Assembly (NCBI GenBank): GCA_900545135.1
Contig: UQXL01000009.1
Span: forward strand, 1 to 64,000
Origin: an uncultured Eubacteriales bacterium
GTDB taxonomy: Bacteria > Bacillota > Clostridia > Peptostreptococcales > Anaerovoracaceae
Direction of reading: 5' to 3'
DNA: 64,000 bases
Position numbers and translations under genes: made by a program. Below are positions 51,148 to 60,209 of this stretch, piece after piece (within the stretch, counting starts at the first letter, position 1; every line of letters begins with the position of its first letter). The notes under the pieces are model-generated. The model saw only the letters and a list, made by a program, of their open reading frames with translations, had not been told where the DNA came from and made no database searches.

Positions 51148-51564
51148 ATGAAAAAGATACTGATATTGCTCATGGCATTGATGATGTGCTTTGGCTTTGC
51201 TGGCTGCGGCTCTGACAAAGATGACGATGGCACTAAGGATATCGCAGATGAAAATGCTCAGGAAATGGAAAACGATGCGGAGCAAGATAAAGATAAGATA
51301 GAAAGATCTGTGGACGCCGTGGCGGCAGAACTGGGACTTACGGGCGGCACAGAAACCCTCTATGATATCATAGGCGCCAAAGAGGGGAAACAATATAATG
51401 ACGGAAATGTGGAAATTTACTGTTTTGATAAGGATTCCGACAAATATAAGGCAATAGAAGAAGGCAACGGTGCCATCAAAGCCACGGCTGTCAATGACGG
51501 CGTGATCATCATAACTGACGATGAAGATATGGCTAAAAAATTCAAGGCGCTTAAATTTAAATAA
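51148..51564 (+). CDS. Small lipoprotein, function unknown
   Basis: This is a 138-residue lipoprotein. The frame is open from 50929, but the start is ATG 51148 behind CAGGAGGATAAC, where a signal sequence with lipobox FAGC begins. The mature part has a very acidic linker (DKDDDGTKDIADE) and a compact domain of about 80 residues. Related small lipoproteins are common in Clostridia without a known role. Confidence 0.75.
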   Translation: MKKILILLMALMMCFGFAGCGSDKDDDGTKDIADENAQEMENDAEQDKDKIERSVDAVAAELGLTGGTETLYDIIGAKEGKQYNDGNVEIYCFDKDSDKYKAIEEGNGAIKATAVNDGVIIITDDEDMAKKFKALKFK

Positions 51565-51619
51565 TTATGTATTGATTATGCATTGACTATGCATTGATTA
51601 TGCTTTGATTATACTTTGT
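51565..51619. repeat. Five 11-bp tandem repeats after lipoprotein gene
   Basis: Units close to TTATGCATTGA run at 51565-51575, 51576-51586, 51587-51597, 51598-51608 and 51609-51619, starting on the base after the lipoprotein stop. This is a minisatellite-like array, probably length-variable. Confidence 0.8.
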
Positions 51620-51685
51620 CGCGGCCTGAATGCGGTCTATAAGCGGTCGCCAACGCATCTGAAACACAGCTGCTGACAGCTACTG

Positions 51686-51713
51686 ACGCGGCCTAAACAT
51701 GGCCGCGTTTTTT
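51686..51713 (+). terminator. Terminator upstream of tuf
   Basis: CGCGGCC (51687-51693) pairs with GGCCGCG (51701-51707), followed by six T. It ends the lipoprotein transcript. Confidence 0.88.
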
Positions 51714-51771
51714 GTGCTTTCAGAAAGCAGAAATCGGCGTAAAAACCGGATATTTTAGCCATATAAATCTC

Positions 51772-51801
51772 TTGTCAAACTATGGCAAGCTGTGGTAGAA
51801 T
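51772..51801 (+). promoter_or_regulatory. tuf promoter
   Basis: TTGTCA at 51772-51777, an 18-base spacer and TAGAAT at 51796-51801 with an extended -10 TG. A leader of about 88 bases precedes tuf. Confidence 0.75.
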
Positions 51802-51896
51802 ATATATCAGGTTTGAGCAAAACCCAAGTGAATTTGGGGACGCCCGAATTCGCACTTCCAAAAAATAACGTTATATAATTAGGAGGAACAGAGAAA

Positions 51897-53090
51897 ATGG
51901 CAAAACAGAAGTTTGAAAGAACAAAACCGCATATCAATATCGGAACAATAGGCCACGTAGACCACGGTAAGACAACACTGACAGCAGCAATAACAAAGAC
52001 GCTGCACCAGAGATACGGCCTTGGCCAGGACGTAGCCTTCGACCAGATCGACAAGGCTCCGGAAGAAAAAGAGAGAGGAATCACCATCTCCACAGCCCAC
52101 GTAGAGTATGAAACACCAAACAGACACTACGCACACGTAGACTGCCCGGGCCACGCCGACTATGTAAAGAACATGATTACAGGAGCAGCTCAGATGGACG
52201 GAGCAATCCTGGTAGTAGCAGCAACAGACGGACCAATGCCGCAGACAAGAGAGCACATCCTGCTGTCAAGACAGGTAGGAGTACCATACATCATAGTATT
52301 CTTAAATAAGTGCGACATGGTAGACGACGAAGAACTTCTTGATCTGGTAGAGATGGAAGTAAGAGAGCTTCTTGACGAATATGAATTCCCTGGAGACGAC
52401 ACACCGATCATCAGAGGATCTGCTCTTATGGCTCTTGAAGATCCAGCAGGCCCATGGGGAGATAAGATAGTAGAGCTGTTTGAAGCAGTAGACAGCTACA
52501 TTCCGGAACCGGAAAGAGACAACGACAAGCCATTCCTGATGCCTGTAGAGGACGTATTCTCAATCACAGGAAGAGGAACAGTAGCAACAGGAAGAGTAGA
52601 GAGAGGCGTACTTGAGGTAGGAAACGAAGTAGAAATCGTAGGACTTACTGAAGAGAAGAGAAAAGTAGTAGTAACAGGCGTAGAGATGTTCAGAAAGCTT
52701 CTTGACAAGGCAGAGACAGGAGACAACATCGGAGCACTGCTGAGAGGAGTACAGAGAACAGAGATCGAGAGAGGACAGGTACTGTGCCAGCCTGGAACGA
52801 TTCACCCACATACAAAGTTCAAGGGAGAAGTATACGTACTGAAGAAAGAAGAAGGCGGAAGACACACACCATTCTTCAATGGATACAGACCACAGTTCTA
52901 CTTCAGAACGACAGACGTAACAGGAGACCTGAAGCTGCCAGAGGGAGTAGAGATGTGCATGCCAGGAGATAACATCACAATGGAGATAGACCTGATCACC
53001 CCTATAGCAATCGAAGAAGGACTGAGATTCGCAATCAGAGAAGGCGGAAGAACAGTAGGCTCAGGAGTAGTAACTGAAATTTTAGAATAG
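51897..53090 (+). CDS. tuf: Elongation factor Tu
   Basis: EF-Tu, 397 residues, has the G motifs [17 protein letters not shown] and NKCDMVD, and effector region RGITIS. It stands alone with its own promoter and terminator, away from fusA and ribosomal-protein genes, so it may be one of two tuf copies. Codon use is strongly A-ending (gta, aca, gca, aga) in runs, unlike its neighbours, consistent with very high expression. GGAGGAAC precedes the start. Confidence 0.97.
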   Translation: MAKQKFERTKPHINIGTIGHVDHGKTTLTAAITKTLHQRYGLGQDVAFDQIDKAPEEKERGITISTAHVEYETPNRHYAHVDCPGHADYVKNMITGAAQMDGAILVVAATDGPMPQTREHILLSRQVGVPYIIVFLNKCDMVDDEELLDLVEMEVRELLDEYEFPGDDTPIIRGSALMALEDPAGPWGDKIVELFEAVDSYIPEPERDNDKPFLMPVEDVFSITGRGTVATGRVERGVLEVGNEVEIVGLTEEKRKVVVTGVEMFRKLLDKAETGDNIGALLRGVQRTEIERGQVLCQPGTIHPHTKFKGEVYVLKKEEGGRHTPFFNGYRPQFYFRTTDVTGDLKLPEGVEMCMPGDNITMEIDLITPIAIEEGLRFAIREGGRTVGSGVVTEILE

Positions 53091-53212
53091 CCCCGCGAGT
53101 GACGAGAGCGAAGCTCGAGGTCAGAGCGGAGGCATTCTAAACGCGAAGGTTTCCCGAGAGAGCGTAAGCTCGAGCGGCAAGGAACCGACCGCGCGACAGA
53201 AGACTGATATGA

Positions 53213-53240
53213 AGAGACCATAGGAATATGGTCTCTTTTT
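53213..53240 (+). terminator. tuf terminator
   Basis: AGAGACCATA pairs with TATGGTCTCT around a four-base loop, with a six-T run directly after the stem. Confidence 0.9.
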
Positions 53241-53354
53241 TATGTAATGGCACGGAAATTCACAGCTGACCGCACGTGAAGAGCAAGCTAATAGAAAGCG
53301 TATCCATTTTCCGCGATTTTGGCAAATTTGGATACGGCCGGCCCATTCACAGCC

Positions 53355-53445
53355 TCCCAGCCGTCCCCCACGCTTTCCATTCTCCAGCCGTCCACACCCG
53401 CCCGCACCTCCAGCCGTCCACCCGCCCTCACATCCTCCCCGCCGG
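53355..53445. repeat. C-rich repeat tract
   Basis: CCAGCCGTCC occurs three times, the last two within a unit CTCCAGCCGTCCAC followed by CCGCCC. The plus strand is almost free of G across the middle. No coding function is apparent. Confidence 0.6.
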
Positions 53446-53481
53446 CGCGGAAACATAAAGAACGCCGGCGGCAATTAAAGG

Positions 53482-53542
53482 TTGTCATCAAGTGCAAAAT
53501 ATTATATAATTAAAAAAATAATAGGAGCCTTTAAAAAGGCTC
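53482..53542 (+). promoter_or_regulatory. Promoter and early hairpin of the LCP operon
   Basis: TTGTCA (53482-53487), a 17-base spacer and TATAAT (53505-53510) form a strong promoter. Starting about eight bases into the transcript, GAGCCTTT-AA-AAAGGCTC (53525-53542) forms a hairpin followed by TTTCTTTT. It looks like an attenuator or RNA-stabilising element. Confidence 0.75.
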
Positions 53543-53592
53543 TTTCTTTTGGGGAAATATAGCAAAATTTGTAGAAAGGGACAAAATAGGAG

Positions 53593-55077
53593 ATGAGAAG
53601 CGATAGAAAACGAGAAAAACTGTTGAAAAAAATGTATAAGAAAGAATCCAAGATCAAAAATGTCAGCAGAGTTCTTTCCATTATATATACCTTGGCGGCA
53701 GCATGCTTTATAGCGCTGCTGGTCTGGCTCAACGTGGTGCCGGCCAAATATCTTTATCCGATAATAGCCGTCATTTTAGTCGTATCATTATTTATAGCGC
53801 CTGTGATGTTCAGCCGCAAAGGCAAACCGGGAAGACGAAAAGGAGCCATGGCCGCCGCCGGAGTGATGATACTCTTATTTGCTGCAGGAATTTATTATTT
53901 AGGCGTGACGCTGAACTTTTTCGGAAGCATAACCAGCATAGGCGGAGCAAGAGAAGAATTCTATCTTATAGTCAAATCCACTTCCTCCTATGAAGAAGCG
54001 GAGGATGTGAAAGGCAGGACAATAGGAGCTCAGACCAATACAGAAGCTTCATATGCCGAAGCGCGTAAGCAGCTTAAAAAGAAAGTAGACGTAGAGTTTG
54101 AGTATGTAAGCGAACTTCCGGCTCTTATGGACAGCCTGCTGGAGGGAGAAAGACCGGCAGTATTTATCAGTGCGGCTTCATACGAGAGCATGACAGGTCA
54201 GGATTCTTCTCTTGAGAATAAGACACGCGTAATAGAACGCATATCTGTAAAAGTTGAAAGCCGGAGCACGACAAACCATGTAAAAGTTACTAAGGAGCCG
54301 TTCAACATCCTGGTCAGCGGCCTTGACACGACAGGGGATATAGACGTGGTTTCGCGAAGCGACGTAAATATGATAGTTACGGTCAATCCGAATACACATC
54401 AGATACTGCTTACCTCCATTCCAAGGGATTACTATGTGGAACTGGCCAGCAAAGGGGCGAAAGACAAGCTGACACATTCGGGAATTTACGGAATCAGTGA
54501 AACCGTTGCTACCGTGGAAAAATTTACAGGGATAGACATAAATTATTATGTAAAAGTAAATTACAGCACATTGATAAAACTGGTGGACGCAATTGGCGGA
54601 ATAGACATCAACTCACCGTTTTCTTTCAGCACACACGGCATGCAGGCCAAATATACTTTCCAGGAAGGATATAATCATCTTGACGGTTCGCAGGCTCTTG
54701 CATACAGCAGAGAACGGTACTCTTTTAACGAAGGCGACATACAGAGGAATAAAAACCAGCAGATGATCCTGGAAGCGATAATTGAAAAGGCAACCAGCAG
54801 CGAGACTATACTTTCCGAGTATACTTCGATTTTGAACGCGATAAAAGACAATGTAGAAACTGATATGGAGAGAAAATCAATGACGTCGCTGATAAAGATG
54901 CAGATCAACGACATGCCTTCGTGGACTATAGGAAAGCAGTCCATATCTGGCGAATATGGACATGGATATTATTGCTATGCCCTCGGAGCCAACGCAGATG
55001 TGGTACTCGTAGACGAATCTTCGGTTGCTGCGGCTGTGGACAAAATAATGGAAGTAATGACAGGGAGTGAAGAATAA
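53593..55077 (+). CDS. LytR-CpsA-Psr (LCP) family cell-wall ligase
   Basis: This 494-residue membrane enzyme attaches wall polymers to peptidoglycan. The N-terminal basic stretch, three hydrophobic helices (within residues 20-110) and an extracytoplasmic accessory domain precede the LCP catalytic domain. That domain starts FNILVSGLDTTGDID and contains RSDVNMIVTVNP, TSIPRDYYVEL and QALAYSRERY with the conserved Asp/Arg residues. The start at 53593 has only a distant GAAAGGG, and Met at codon 14 is an alternative. Confidence 0.9.
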   Translation: MRSDRKREKLLKKMYKKESKIKNVSRVLSIIYTLAAACFIALLVWLNVVPAKYLYPIIAVILVVSLFIAPVMFSRKGKPGRRKGAMAAAGVMILLFAAGIYYLGVTLNFFGSITSIGGAREEFYLIVKSTSSYEEAEDVKGRTIGAQTNTEASYAEARKQLKKKVDVEFEYVSELPALMDSLLEGERPAVFISAASYESMTGQDSSLENKTRVIERISVKVESRSTTNHVKVTKEPFNILVSGLDTTGDIDVVSRSDVNMIVTVNPNTHQILLTSIPRDYYVELASKGAKDKLTHSGIYGISETVATVEKFTGIDINYYVKVNYSTLIKLVDAIGGIDINSPFSFSTHGMQAKYTFQEGYNHLDGSQALAYSRERYSFNEGDIQRNKNQQMILEAIIEKATSSETILSEYTSILNAIKDNVETDMERKSMTSLIKMQINDMPSWTIGKQSISGEYGHGYYCYALGANADVVLVDESSVAAAVDKIMEVMTGSEE

Positions 55078-55083
55078 CAGTTA

Positions 55084-55614
55084 ATGAAGATAGACAGGAT
55101 AAAGAGCAGGGTCACAGGGAAACAGCTTTCCACGTCAAACAGCATAACTTGCGGTAAAAATAACCCGGCGTCTCTGAAATGCGATTTCTATGATCTGGAA
55201 AACGGAGAGACAGCGACTTTCTTCGTCCCTGAAGAAATACATGAGGGGCATACAGGCATAATGCACGGAGGAATTTCCGCAGCGGTTCTTGATGAAGTAA
55301 TGGGCAGGGCGACTATACACAGAACAACATCGCGGGAAGAAGAATGGCTGCCTAAATACGTTACAGCAGAAATGACCACTAAATACCTGAAGCCGATACA
55401 TATAGGACAAAAAATGTTTGTCTATGGCAGGGTAGATAGAATCGAAGGGCGATGCTGCTTTACTTCTTCAGAAATTACAGATGAGGAAGGAGAAGTAATG
55501 GCCACAGCTACAGGAGTATATGTGAGGATCGACAAGCTGAAAGATCTGCTGCCGGCGGAAGATTATATAAAACAGGCAGCGGTACTTACGGAAGAAGACC
55601 CGCAGGAAATGTAG
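55084..55614 (+). CDS. Hotdog-fold thioesterase (PaaI family)
   Basis: This 176-residue protein has the PaaI-type active-site segment HTGIMHGGISAAVLDEVMG, where the Gly-rich turn and the following Asp/Glu form the catalytic site for acyl-CoA hydrolysis. It follows the LCP gene by only six bases, so it is probably co-transcribed. The substrate is unknown. Confidence 0.85.
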   Translation: MKIDRIKSRVTGKQLSTSNSITCGKNNPASLKCDFYDLENGETATFFVPEEIHEGHTGIMHGGISAAVLDEVMGRATIHRTTSREEEWLPKYVTAEMTTKYLKPIHIGQKMFVYGRVDRIEGRCCFTSSEITDEEGEVMATATGVYVRIDKLKDLLPAEDYIKQAAVLTEEDPQEM

Positions 55615-55673
55615 GGATAATGGATGCGCCAGTTAAACGCCGATGACATTCAGAGCGGGCATTTATAAAATAC

Positions 55674-55700
55674 AAGACCGGAAAGAATTTCCGGTCTTTT
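55674..55700 (+). terminator. Terminator after thioesterase gene
   Basis: AAGACCGGAAA pairs with TTTCCGGTCTT around a GAA loop, followed by TTG. Confidence 0.85.
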
Positions 55701-55802
55701 GCTATAGTGAATTGTTCTGGCCGCACGTTGTATACCTCCGCCACACAGTCTCCTTTGCAAAAATAATTATTAATCTATTACATAATTTTAATGAGAAAGC
55801 TG

Positions 55803-55830
55803 TTGACAAAGTTTTTATTTTTGCTATAAT
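55803..55830 (+). promoter_or_regulatory. feoAB promoter
   Basis: TTGACA (55803-55808), a 16-base spacer and consensus TATAAT (55825-55830). Confidence 0.85.
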
Positions 55831-55838
55831 AACATCGT

Positions 55839-55876
55839 AGTTAGAAAAGGCTAACTCACGTTCGGCTATACGAACG
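55839..55876. promoter_or_regulatory. Two inverted repeats at the feoA transcription start
   Basis: AGTTAG-N6-CTAACT (55839-55856) sits directly downstream of the -10, a repressor-type position, and its half-sites resemble DtxR/MntR-family boxes more than a Fur box. Next to it, CGTTCG-N6-CGAACG (55859-55876) is a second, distinct palindrome ahead of the Shine-Dalgarno site. Confidence 0.6.
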
Positions 55877-55902
55877 CAGAATAAAGAGATACGGAGAATA
55901 TC

Positions 55903-56115
55903 ATGAATTTAAAAGATGCCGCTATCGGTGAAACTTATATTATAGAAGATATACAGACGGATGACGAAGAACTCAAATCTTTTCTTTTTCGTCTGGGCTG
56001 TTACAGCGGAGAACCTATCACAGTCGTTTCGCGCCTTAAGAGCGGATGCGTTGTGTCGATAAAAGACGGAAGATACAATATCGATGACGGCATAGCTGAA
56101 TCTATTTTAATTTAA
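55903..56115 (+). CDS. feoA: Ferrous iron transport protein FeoA
   Basis: FeoA is a 70-residue SH3-like cytoplasmic partner of FeoB. Family features are the opening LKDAAIGETYIIEDI and LFRLGCYSGEPITVVSR. ACGGAG precedes the ATG. It is followed by a short hairpin and feoB 100 bases on. Confidence 0.9.
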   Translation: MNLKDAAIGETYIIEDIQTDDEELKSFLFRLGCYSGEPITVVSRLKSGCVVSIKDGRYNIDDGIAESILI

Positions 56116-56117
56116 AC

Positions 56118-56141
56118 ATAGTGACTACGGTCACTATATTT
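56118..56141 (+). promoter_or_regulatory. feoA-feoB intergenic hairpin
   Basis: ATAGTGAC (56118-56125) pairs with GTCACTAT (56130-56137) around TACG, followed by ATTTT. It is a weak terminator or attenuator that could lower feoB relative to feoA. Confidence 0.6.
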
Positions 56142-56215
56142 TCCGGACAACGGTTAGTCATATATAACTATATTGGCAATTATTTATAATCAATTTTTAA
56201 ATAGGAGGACACATA

Positions 56216-58231
56216 ATGAGAATTGCTTTCGCCGGCAATCCCAACAGCGGAAAAACGACAATGTACAACGCGCTTACGGGAAAACACGAACGCGTAGGTA
56301 ACTGGGCCGGAGTTACCATAGGTAAAAAAGAAAGCCTTATTAAAAAGGACTTTGCCAAAACGTCTGACCAACTGGTTGCAGTGGACCTGCCGGGAGCGTA
56401 CTCCATGTCGCCGTTTACCCCGGAAGAAAGCATTACCAGCGGATATGTAAGAGATGAGCATCCTGACGCAATCATAAATATCGTCGATGCGACAAATCTC
56501 AGCAGAAGCCTGTTCTTCACCACCCAGCTTCTTGAACTTGGCATCCCTGTTGTAGTGGCCCTCAATAAGAGCGATATAAACGAGAAACAGGGAACAAAAA
56601 TAGACACTAAAGCTTTGTCAGAAAAACTCAACTGTCCTGTTATCGAGACTGTTTCCACCAGCAGCAAAGGCCTGAAAGAGGTAGTGAAGGCCGCCGTCGA
56701 ATTGAATCATAAAGGACAAAAAGCTCCTTATGCACAGGCTGAAATAGATTTGACCGACAAGAACGCAGTTGAACAAGAAGACAGAAAGCGTTTTGCATTC
56801 GTGAATAAAGTAGTGGCCGAAGTAGAAGACCGTAAGATCCTGACCAAGGACAAGACTACAGGAGACGCTGTGGATAAGGTGCTGACAAATAAAGTGGCCG
56901 GCATACTGATATTTGCCGCAGTGATGTTCGGTGTTTTCTGGGTATCTCAGTCGTGGCTTGGGCCGCTTATCGCCGACTGGCTCGTAGCATACATCGAGCA
57001 GTTCCAGGGTTATGTAGCGGGACTCCTGGAGGGAAGCTCACCGTTCCTGCAGGCTCTGCTTGCTGACGGTATCGTAGGCGGCGTCGGAGCTGTAGTAGGC
57101 TTCCTGCCGCTGGTAATGGTAATGTACTTCCTGATTGCATTGCTCGAAGACTGCGGATACATGGCGCGCGTCAGCGTAGTCATGGACCCTATATTCAAGA
57201 GAGTTGGCCTTTCGGGAAAATCAATAATCCCTATCATCATCAGCACGGGCTGCGGAATCCCGGGCATCATGGCCTGCCGCACCATCAGAGATGAAAGAGA
57301 AAGACGCGCTACCGCGATGCTGACTACATGGATGCCTTGCGGAGCTAAGGTTCCTGTGATTTCACTGTTCGCCGGAGTGTTCTTCGCCGACGCGGCATGG
57401 GTTTCATGGCTGATGTACATCGTGGGCATAGCGCTGATATTCTTTGGCGCTCTGCTCATAAAACAGATCACCGGACACAAATACAGAAAATCGTTCTTTA
57501 TCATGGAACTGCCGGAATACAAGGTTCCAAGTCTGTGGAGAGCGGTGATGTCCATGCTTGGACGCGCCAAGGCTTATATAATCAAGGCTGCTACCATCAT
57601 ACTGGTCTGCAACGCCGTTGTTCAGATAATGCAGAGCTTCAATTGGTCATTTGAGCTGGTTGAAGAGGGCGCTGAGAGCACGTCAATTTTGGCTTCCATA
57701 GCTACTCCATTTGCTGTACTTCTCCTGCCGCTCGGATTCGGAGTATGGCAGCTGGCAGCAGCGGCAGTTACAGGTTTCATCGCCAAGGAAAACGTTGTCG
57801 GAACCCTTGCCGTAGTTTATGGAATCACCAACTTCATTGATACTGATGAATTTGCACTCATAGGCGGAGCCAGCGAGGTTGCCGCCACCATGGGATTGAC
57901 TTCAGCAGCAGCGCTGGCATATCTCATGTTCAATCTCTATACTCCGCCTTGCTTCGCGGCCATCGGAGCCATGAACTCCGAACTGGCAAGCAAGAAGTGG
58001 CTGTTCGGCGGCATCGGCCTGCAGCTTGGTTCAGGCTATGTCGTAGCTTTCCTGGTATACCAGATTGGTACGCTCATTACCGAGGGACATCTTGGAACCG
58101 CCTTTGTTCCGGGACTCATAGCAGTAGCGGTAATCGTGGGAATAATAGCGTACATCGTCATCAGGTCGAAACGCAAACTGGCAGCTGAATATTCGCTCCA
58201 CGGAGGTAAGGGAGTGCAGGCAGCGGCATGA
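56216..58231 (+). CDS. feoB: Ferrous iron transporter FeoB
   Basis: FeoB is a 671-residue GTPase-coupled Fe2+ transporter. The N-terminal G domain shows GNPNSGKTT (G1), VDLPGAYS (G3) and NKSD (G4). A helical spacer and a C-terminal domain of about eight to ten transmembrane helices follow, with the two Gate motifs (GCGIPGIMACRTI and PCGAKVPV Cys/Pro segments). AGGAGGAC precedes the start, and the 3' end overlaps a Cys-rich partner gene by 4 nt. Confidence 0.95.
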   Translation: MRIAFAGNPNSGKTTMYNALTGKHERVGNWAGVTIGKKESLIKKDFAKTSDQLVAVDLPGAYSMSPFTPEESITSGYVRDEHPDAIINIVDATNLSRSLFFTTQLLELGIPVVVALNKSDINEKQGTKIDTKALSEKLNCPVIETVSTSSKGLKEVVKAAVELNHKGQKAPYAQAEIDLTDKNAVEQEDRKRFAFVNKVVAEVEDRKILTKDKTTGDAVDKVLTNKVAGILIFAAVMFGVFWVSQSWLGPLIADWLVAYIEQFQGYVAGLLEGSSPFLQALLADGIVGGVGAVVGFLPLVMVMYFLIALLEDCGYMARVSVVMDPIFKRVGLSGKSIIPIIISTGCGIPGIMACRTIRDERERRATAMLTTWMPCGAKVPVISLFAGVFFADAAWVSWLMYIVGIALIFFGALLIKQITGHKYRKSFFIMELPEYKVPSLWRAVMSMLGRAKAYIIKAATIILVCNAVVQIMQSFNWSFELVEEGAESTSILASIATPFAVLLLPLGFGVWQLAAAAVTGFIAKENVVGTLAVVYGITNFIDTDEFALIGGASEVAATMGLTSAAALAYLMFNLYTPPCFAAIGAMNSELASKKWLFGGIGLQLGSGYVVAFLVYQIGTLITEGHLGTAFVPGLIAVAVIVGIIAYIVIRSKRKLAAEYSLHGGKGVQAAA

Positions 58232-58425
58232 AAGATATAATTGCTGTATTGATAATATTGGCAATATTGGCCGCCGCGATAGCTTATATAGTAAAAGCCA
58301 AAAAGAAAGGTGCAAAGTGTATAGGCTGTCCGGCCGCCGGATGCTGCCAGATGAATAAAACCAAGCATTCACATACGGCAGATGATTCCGAAACGACAGG
58401 CTGCAGCTGCGGCTGTCAAAAATAA
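58228..58425 (+). CDS. FeoB-associated Cys-rich membrane protein
   Basis: This 65-residue protein has one N-terminal transmembrane helix (about 4-24), then a Cys-rich tail (CIGCPAAGCC and CSCGC ending). Short Cys-rich membrane proteins of this kind commonly follow feoB in Clostridia and may bind iron or an Fe-S cluster. The ATG overlaps the feoB stop. Confidence 0.88.
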   Translation: MKDIIAVLIILAILAAAIAYIVKAKKKGAKCIGCPAAGCCQMNKTKHSHTADDSETTGCSCGCQK

Positions 58426-58488
58426 AAAGAAACATTAAGATTAGAATTAAAAATATTGATGTCGACGGACGAGTCAAAGACATCTATG

Positions 58489-58530
58489 CAGGGCGGTTTA
58501 AGGCTTTTGAGCTGAGAGTCGCCCTGTTTT
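58489..58530 (+). terminator. Terminator of the feo operon
   Basis: CAGGGCG (58489-58495) and CGCCCTG (58520-58526) form the stem, followed by TTTT. Confidence 0.75.
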
Positions 58531-58662
58531 AATGAATACAAGATTTCATATCGCCCTGGTCTGATTCGTTTCAACGTTTATCATATCTCGCGAAGTTTAA
58601 TTGGCTGGCAAATTTTTAAGGCCTGCCGGGTGTATATAAAGTGCAAAATGTAAACCATTTTA

Positions 58663-58690
58663 TTGCAAGCGTCGAGGGAGAGGGTATATA
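58663..58690 (+). promoter_or_regulatory. Possible promoter of the pepC-like gene
   Basis: TTGCAA (58663-58668), a 16-base spacer and TATATA (58685-58690), 34 bases before the gene. The match is moderate. Confidence 0.45.
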
Positions 58691-58723
58691 GTAATATAAA
58701 ATGCTTTAGGGAGGAGAGATAAT

Positions 58724-60067
58724 ATGCAGAAAGAAATAACGAAAAATTTGGAAAAAATTTTTGAAGAGAATTTCAATTCAGATGTCCAGAATCGCATAGC
58801 GATGAATTCAGCCGTTAAAAACGGAATCAACGCTGCTGCAGAAAACTTTGCCGCTTTCAGGGAAACAAGACATGAGTTTTCCATAACTGTTGAGACAGGA
58901 GATATCACCAATCAGAAAGCTTCAGGAAGATGCTGGATGTTCGCAGCGCTGAACGTTATGCGCCTTGAAGTCATGGAAAAACTCAATCTTGAGAGCATGG
59001 AACTCAGCCAGAATTATCCGCTCTTTTATGACAAACTGGAAAAAAGCAATTATTTCCTGGAAAATATTCTCGAAACGCTGAATGAGCCTCTGGAAAGCAG
59101 GCTTATCAATTATCTGCTGACAGAGCCACTGTGCGACGGCGGCCAATGGGATATGTTCGCCAATCTCATAAAAAAATATGGAGCGGTTCCTAAGGACGCC
59201 ATGCCGGAATCTGCAGCCTCTTCACAGACGGCAGAGATGAATCGCTATCTTACACGTAAACTCAGAGAATTTGCATGCATTTTAAGAGGAGCCTATGCCG
59301 CAGGGGAAACAGAAGAATCCTTGAGAGGCAGAAAAGAAGAAATGCTGGAGATTATTTATAGGATGCTGTGCATAGCTCTTGGAACTCCTCCGAAGAAATT
59401 CACATATGAAACAAGAGACAAGGATAAGAAATTTATAAGGATAAGCGATATAACACCACAGGAATTTTATCAAAAATATATAGGCCTTGATATGGATGAT
59501 TACGTTAGCCTGATAAATGCGCCTACATCCGATAAGCCATACTTTAAAATGTATACGGTGCAATATCTGGGCAATGTAAAAGAAGCCGGCGGAGTCAGAT
59601 ATTTGAATCTCCCTGTGGAAGAACTCAAACGCGCCGCCATAGCTCAGCTCAGCGACGGAAAAGCCGTATGGTTTGGTAGCGACGTAGGTCAGAGCAGTTC
59701 GCGTGCCGGAGGGCTGCTGGATTTGGACGTTTACGATGTTACGACACTTTTTGGCACAGATTTTCCGATGACTAAAGCACAGAGGCTTGATTATGGCGAA
59801 AGCCTGATGAACCATGCGATGGCGCTTACGGGAGTTAATATAGACGATGATGGAAAACCTGTCCGCTGGCGTGTTGAGAACAGCTGGGGAAAAGACGCCG
59901 GAAAAGACGGTTACTATGTGATGAGCGACAGATGGTTCAATGAATATACATATCAGGTAGTCGTAAATAAAAAATATCTTACTGACGAGCAGAGGGCCAT
60001 GCTGGAGCAGGAACCTGTAGAGCTAAAGCCATGGGATCCTATGGGAAGTTTGGCAAAAGCTCGATAA
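58724..60067 (+). CDS. pepC: Aminopeptidase C (C1B peptidase, bleomycin hydrolase family)
   Basis: This 447-residue cytoplasmic cysteine aminopeptidase has the catalytic triad visible as Cys70 in QKASGRCWMFAALN, His364 in NHAMALTGV and Asn386 in VENSWGKDAG. It releases N-terminal amino acids from peptides, fitting the downstream dipeptidase and peptide importer. GGGAGGAG precedes the start. Confidence 0.95.
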   Translation: MQKEITKNLEKIFEENFNSDVQNRIAMNSAVKNGINAAAENFAAFRETRHEFSITVETGDITNQKASGRCWMFAALNVMRLEVMEKLNLESMELSQNYPLFYDKLEKSNYFLENILETLNEPLESRLINYLLTEPLCDGGQWDMFANLIKKYGAVPKDAMPESAASSQTAEMNRYLTRKLREFACILRGAYAAGETEESLRGRKEEMLEIIYRMLCIALGTPPKKFTYETRDKDKKFIRISDITPQEFYQKYIGLDMDDYVSLINAPTSDKPYFKMYTVQYLGNVKEAGGVRYLNLPVEELKRAAIAQLSDGKAVWFGSDVGQSSSRAGGLLDLDVYDVTTLFGTDFPMTKAQRLDYGESLMNHAMALTGVNIDDDGKPVRWRVENSWGKDAGKDGYYVMSDRWFNEYTYQVVVNKKYLTDEQRAMLEQEPVELKPWDPMGSLAKAR

Positions 60068-60132
60068 GCCGGTGCAGCAAAACGGTACGGCAAAAGCTCG
60101 ATGAACAGGCTTGATTTTATGGCATAGATTAC

Positions 60133-60164
60133 AAGACGTTTTCGAAAGAAAGCGTCTTTTTTTG
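60133..60164 (+). terminator. Terminator after pepC
   Basis: AAGACG...CGTCTT with inner TTTC/GAAA pairing, directly followed by a T-run. Confidence 0.85.
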
Positions 60165-60209
60165 CAAAAAGACAAACGAACAGCGCATCCGATAGATTTT
60201 AAAAAAAGG

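Larger units (their letters stand above)
53091..53592. other. Long spacer between tuf and LCP gene
   Basis: These 502 bases contain no supported gene. The first 120 bases are GC-rich with repeated GCGAAGCTCGAGG/GCGTAAGCTCGAGC segments. Next comes the tuf terminator. A C-rich tract at about 53350-53445 contains three copies of CCAGCCGTCC. A promoter and an early hairpin precede the LCP gene. Confidence 0.55.
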
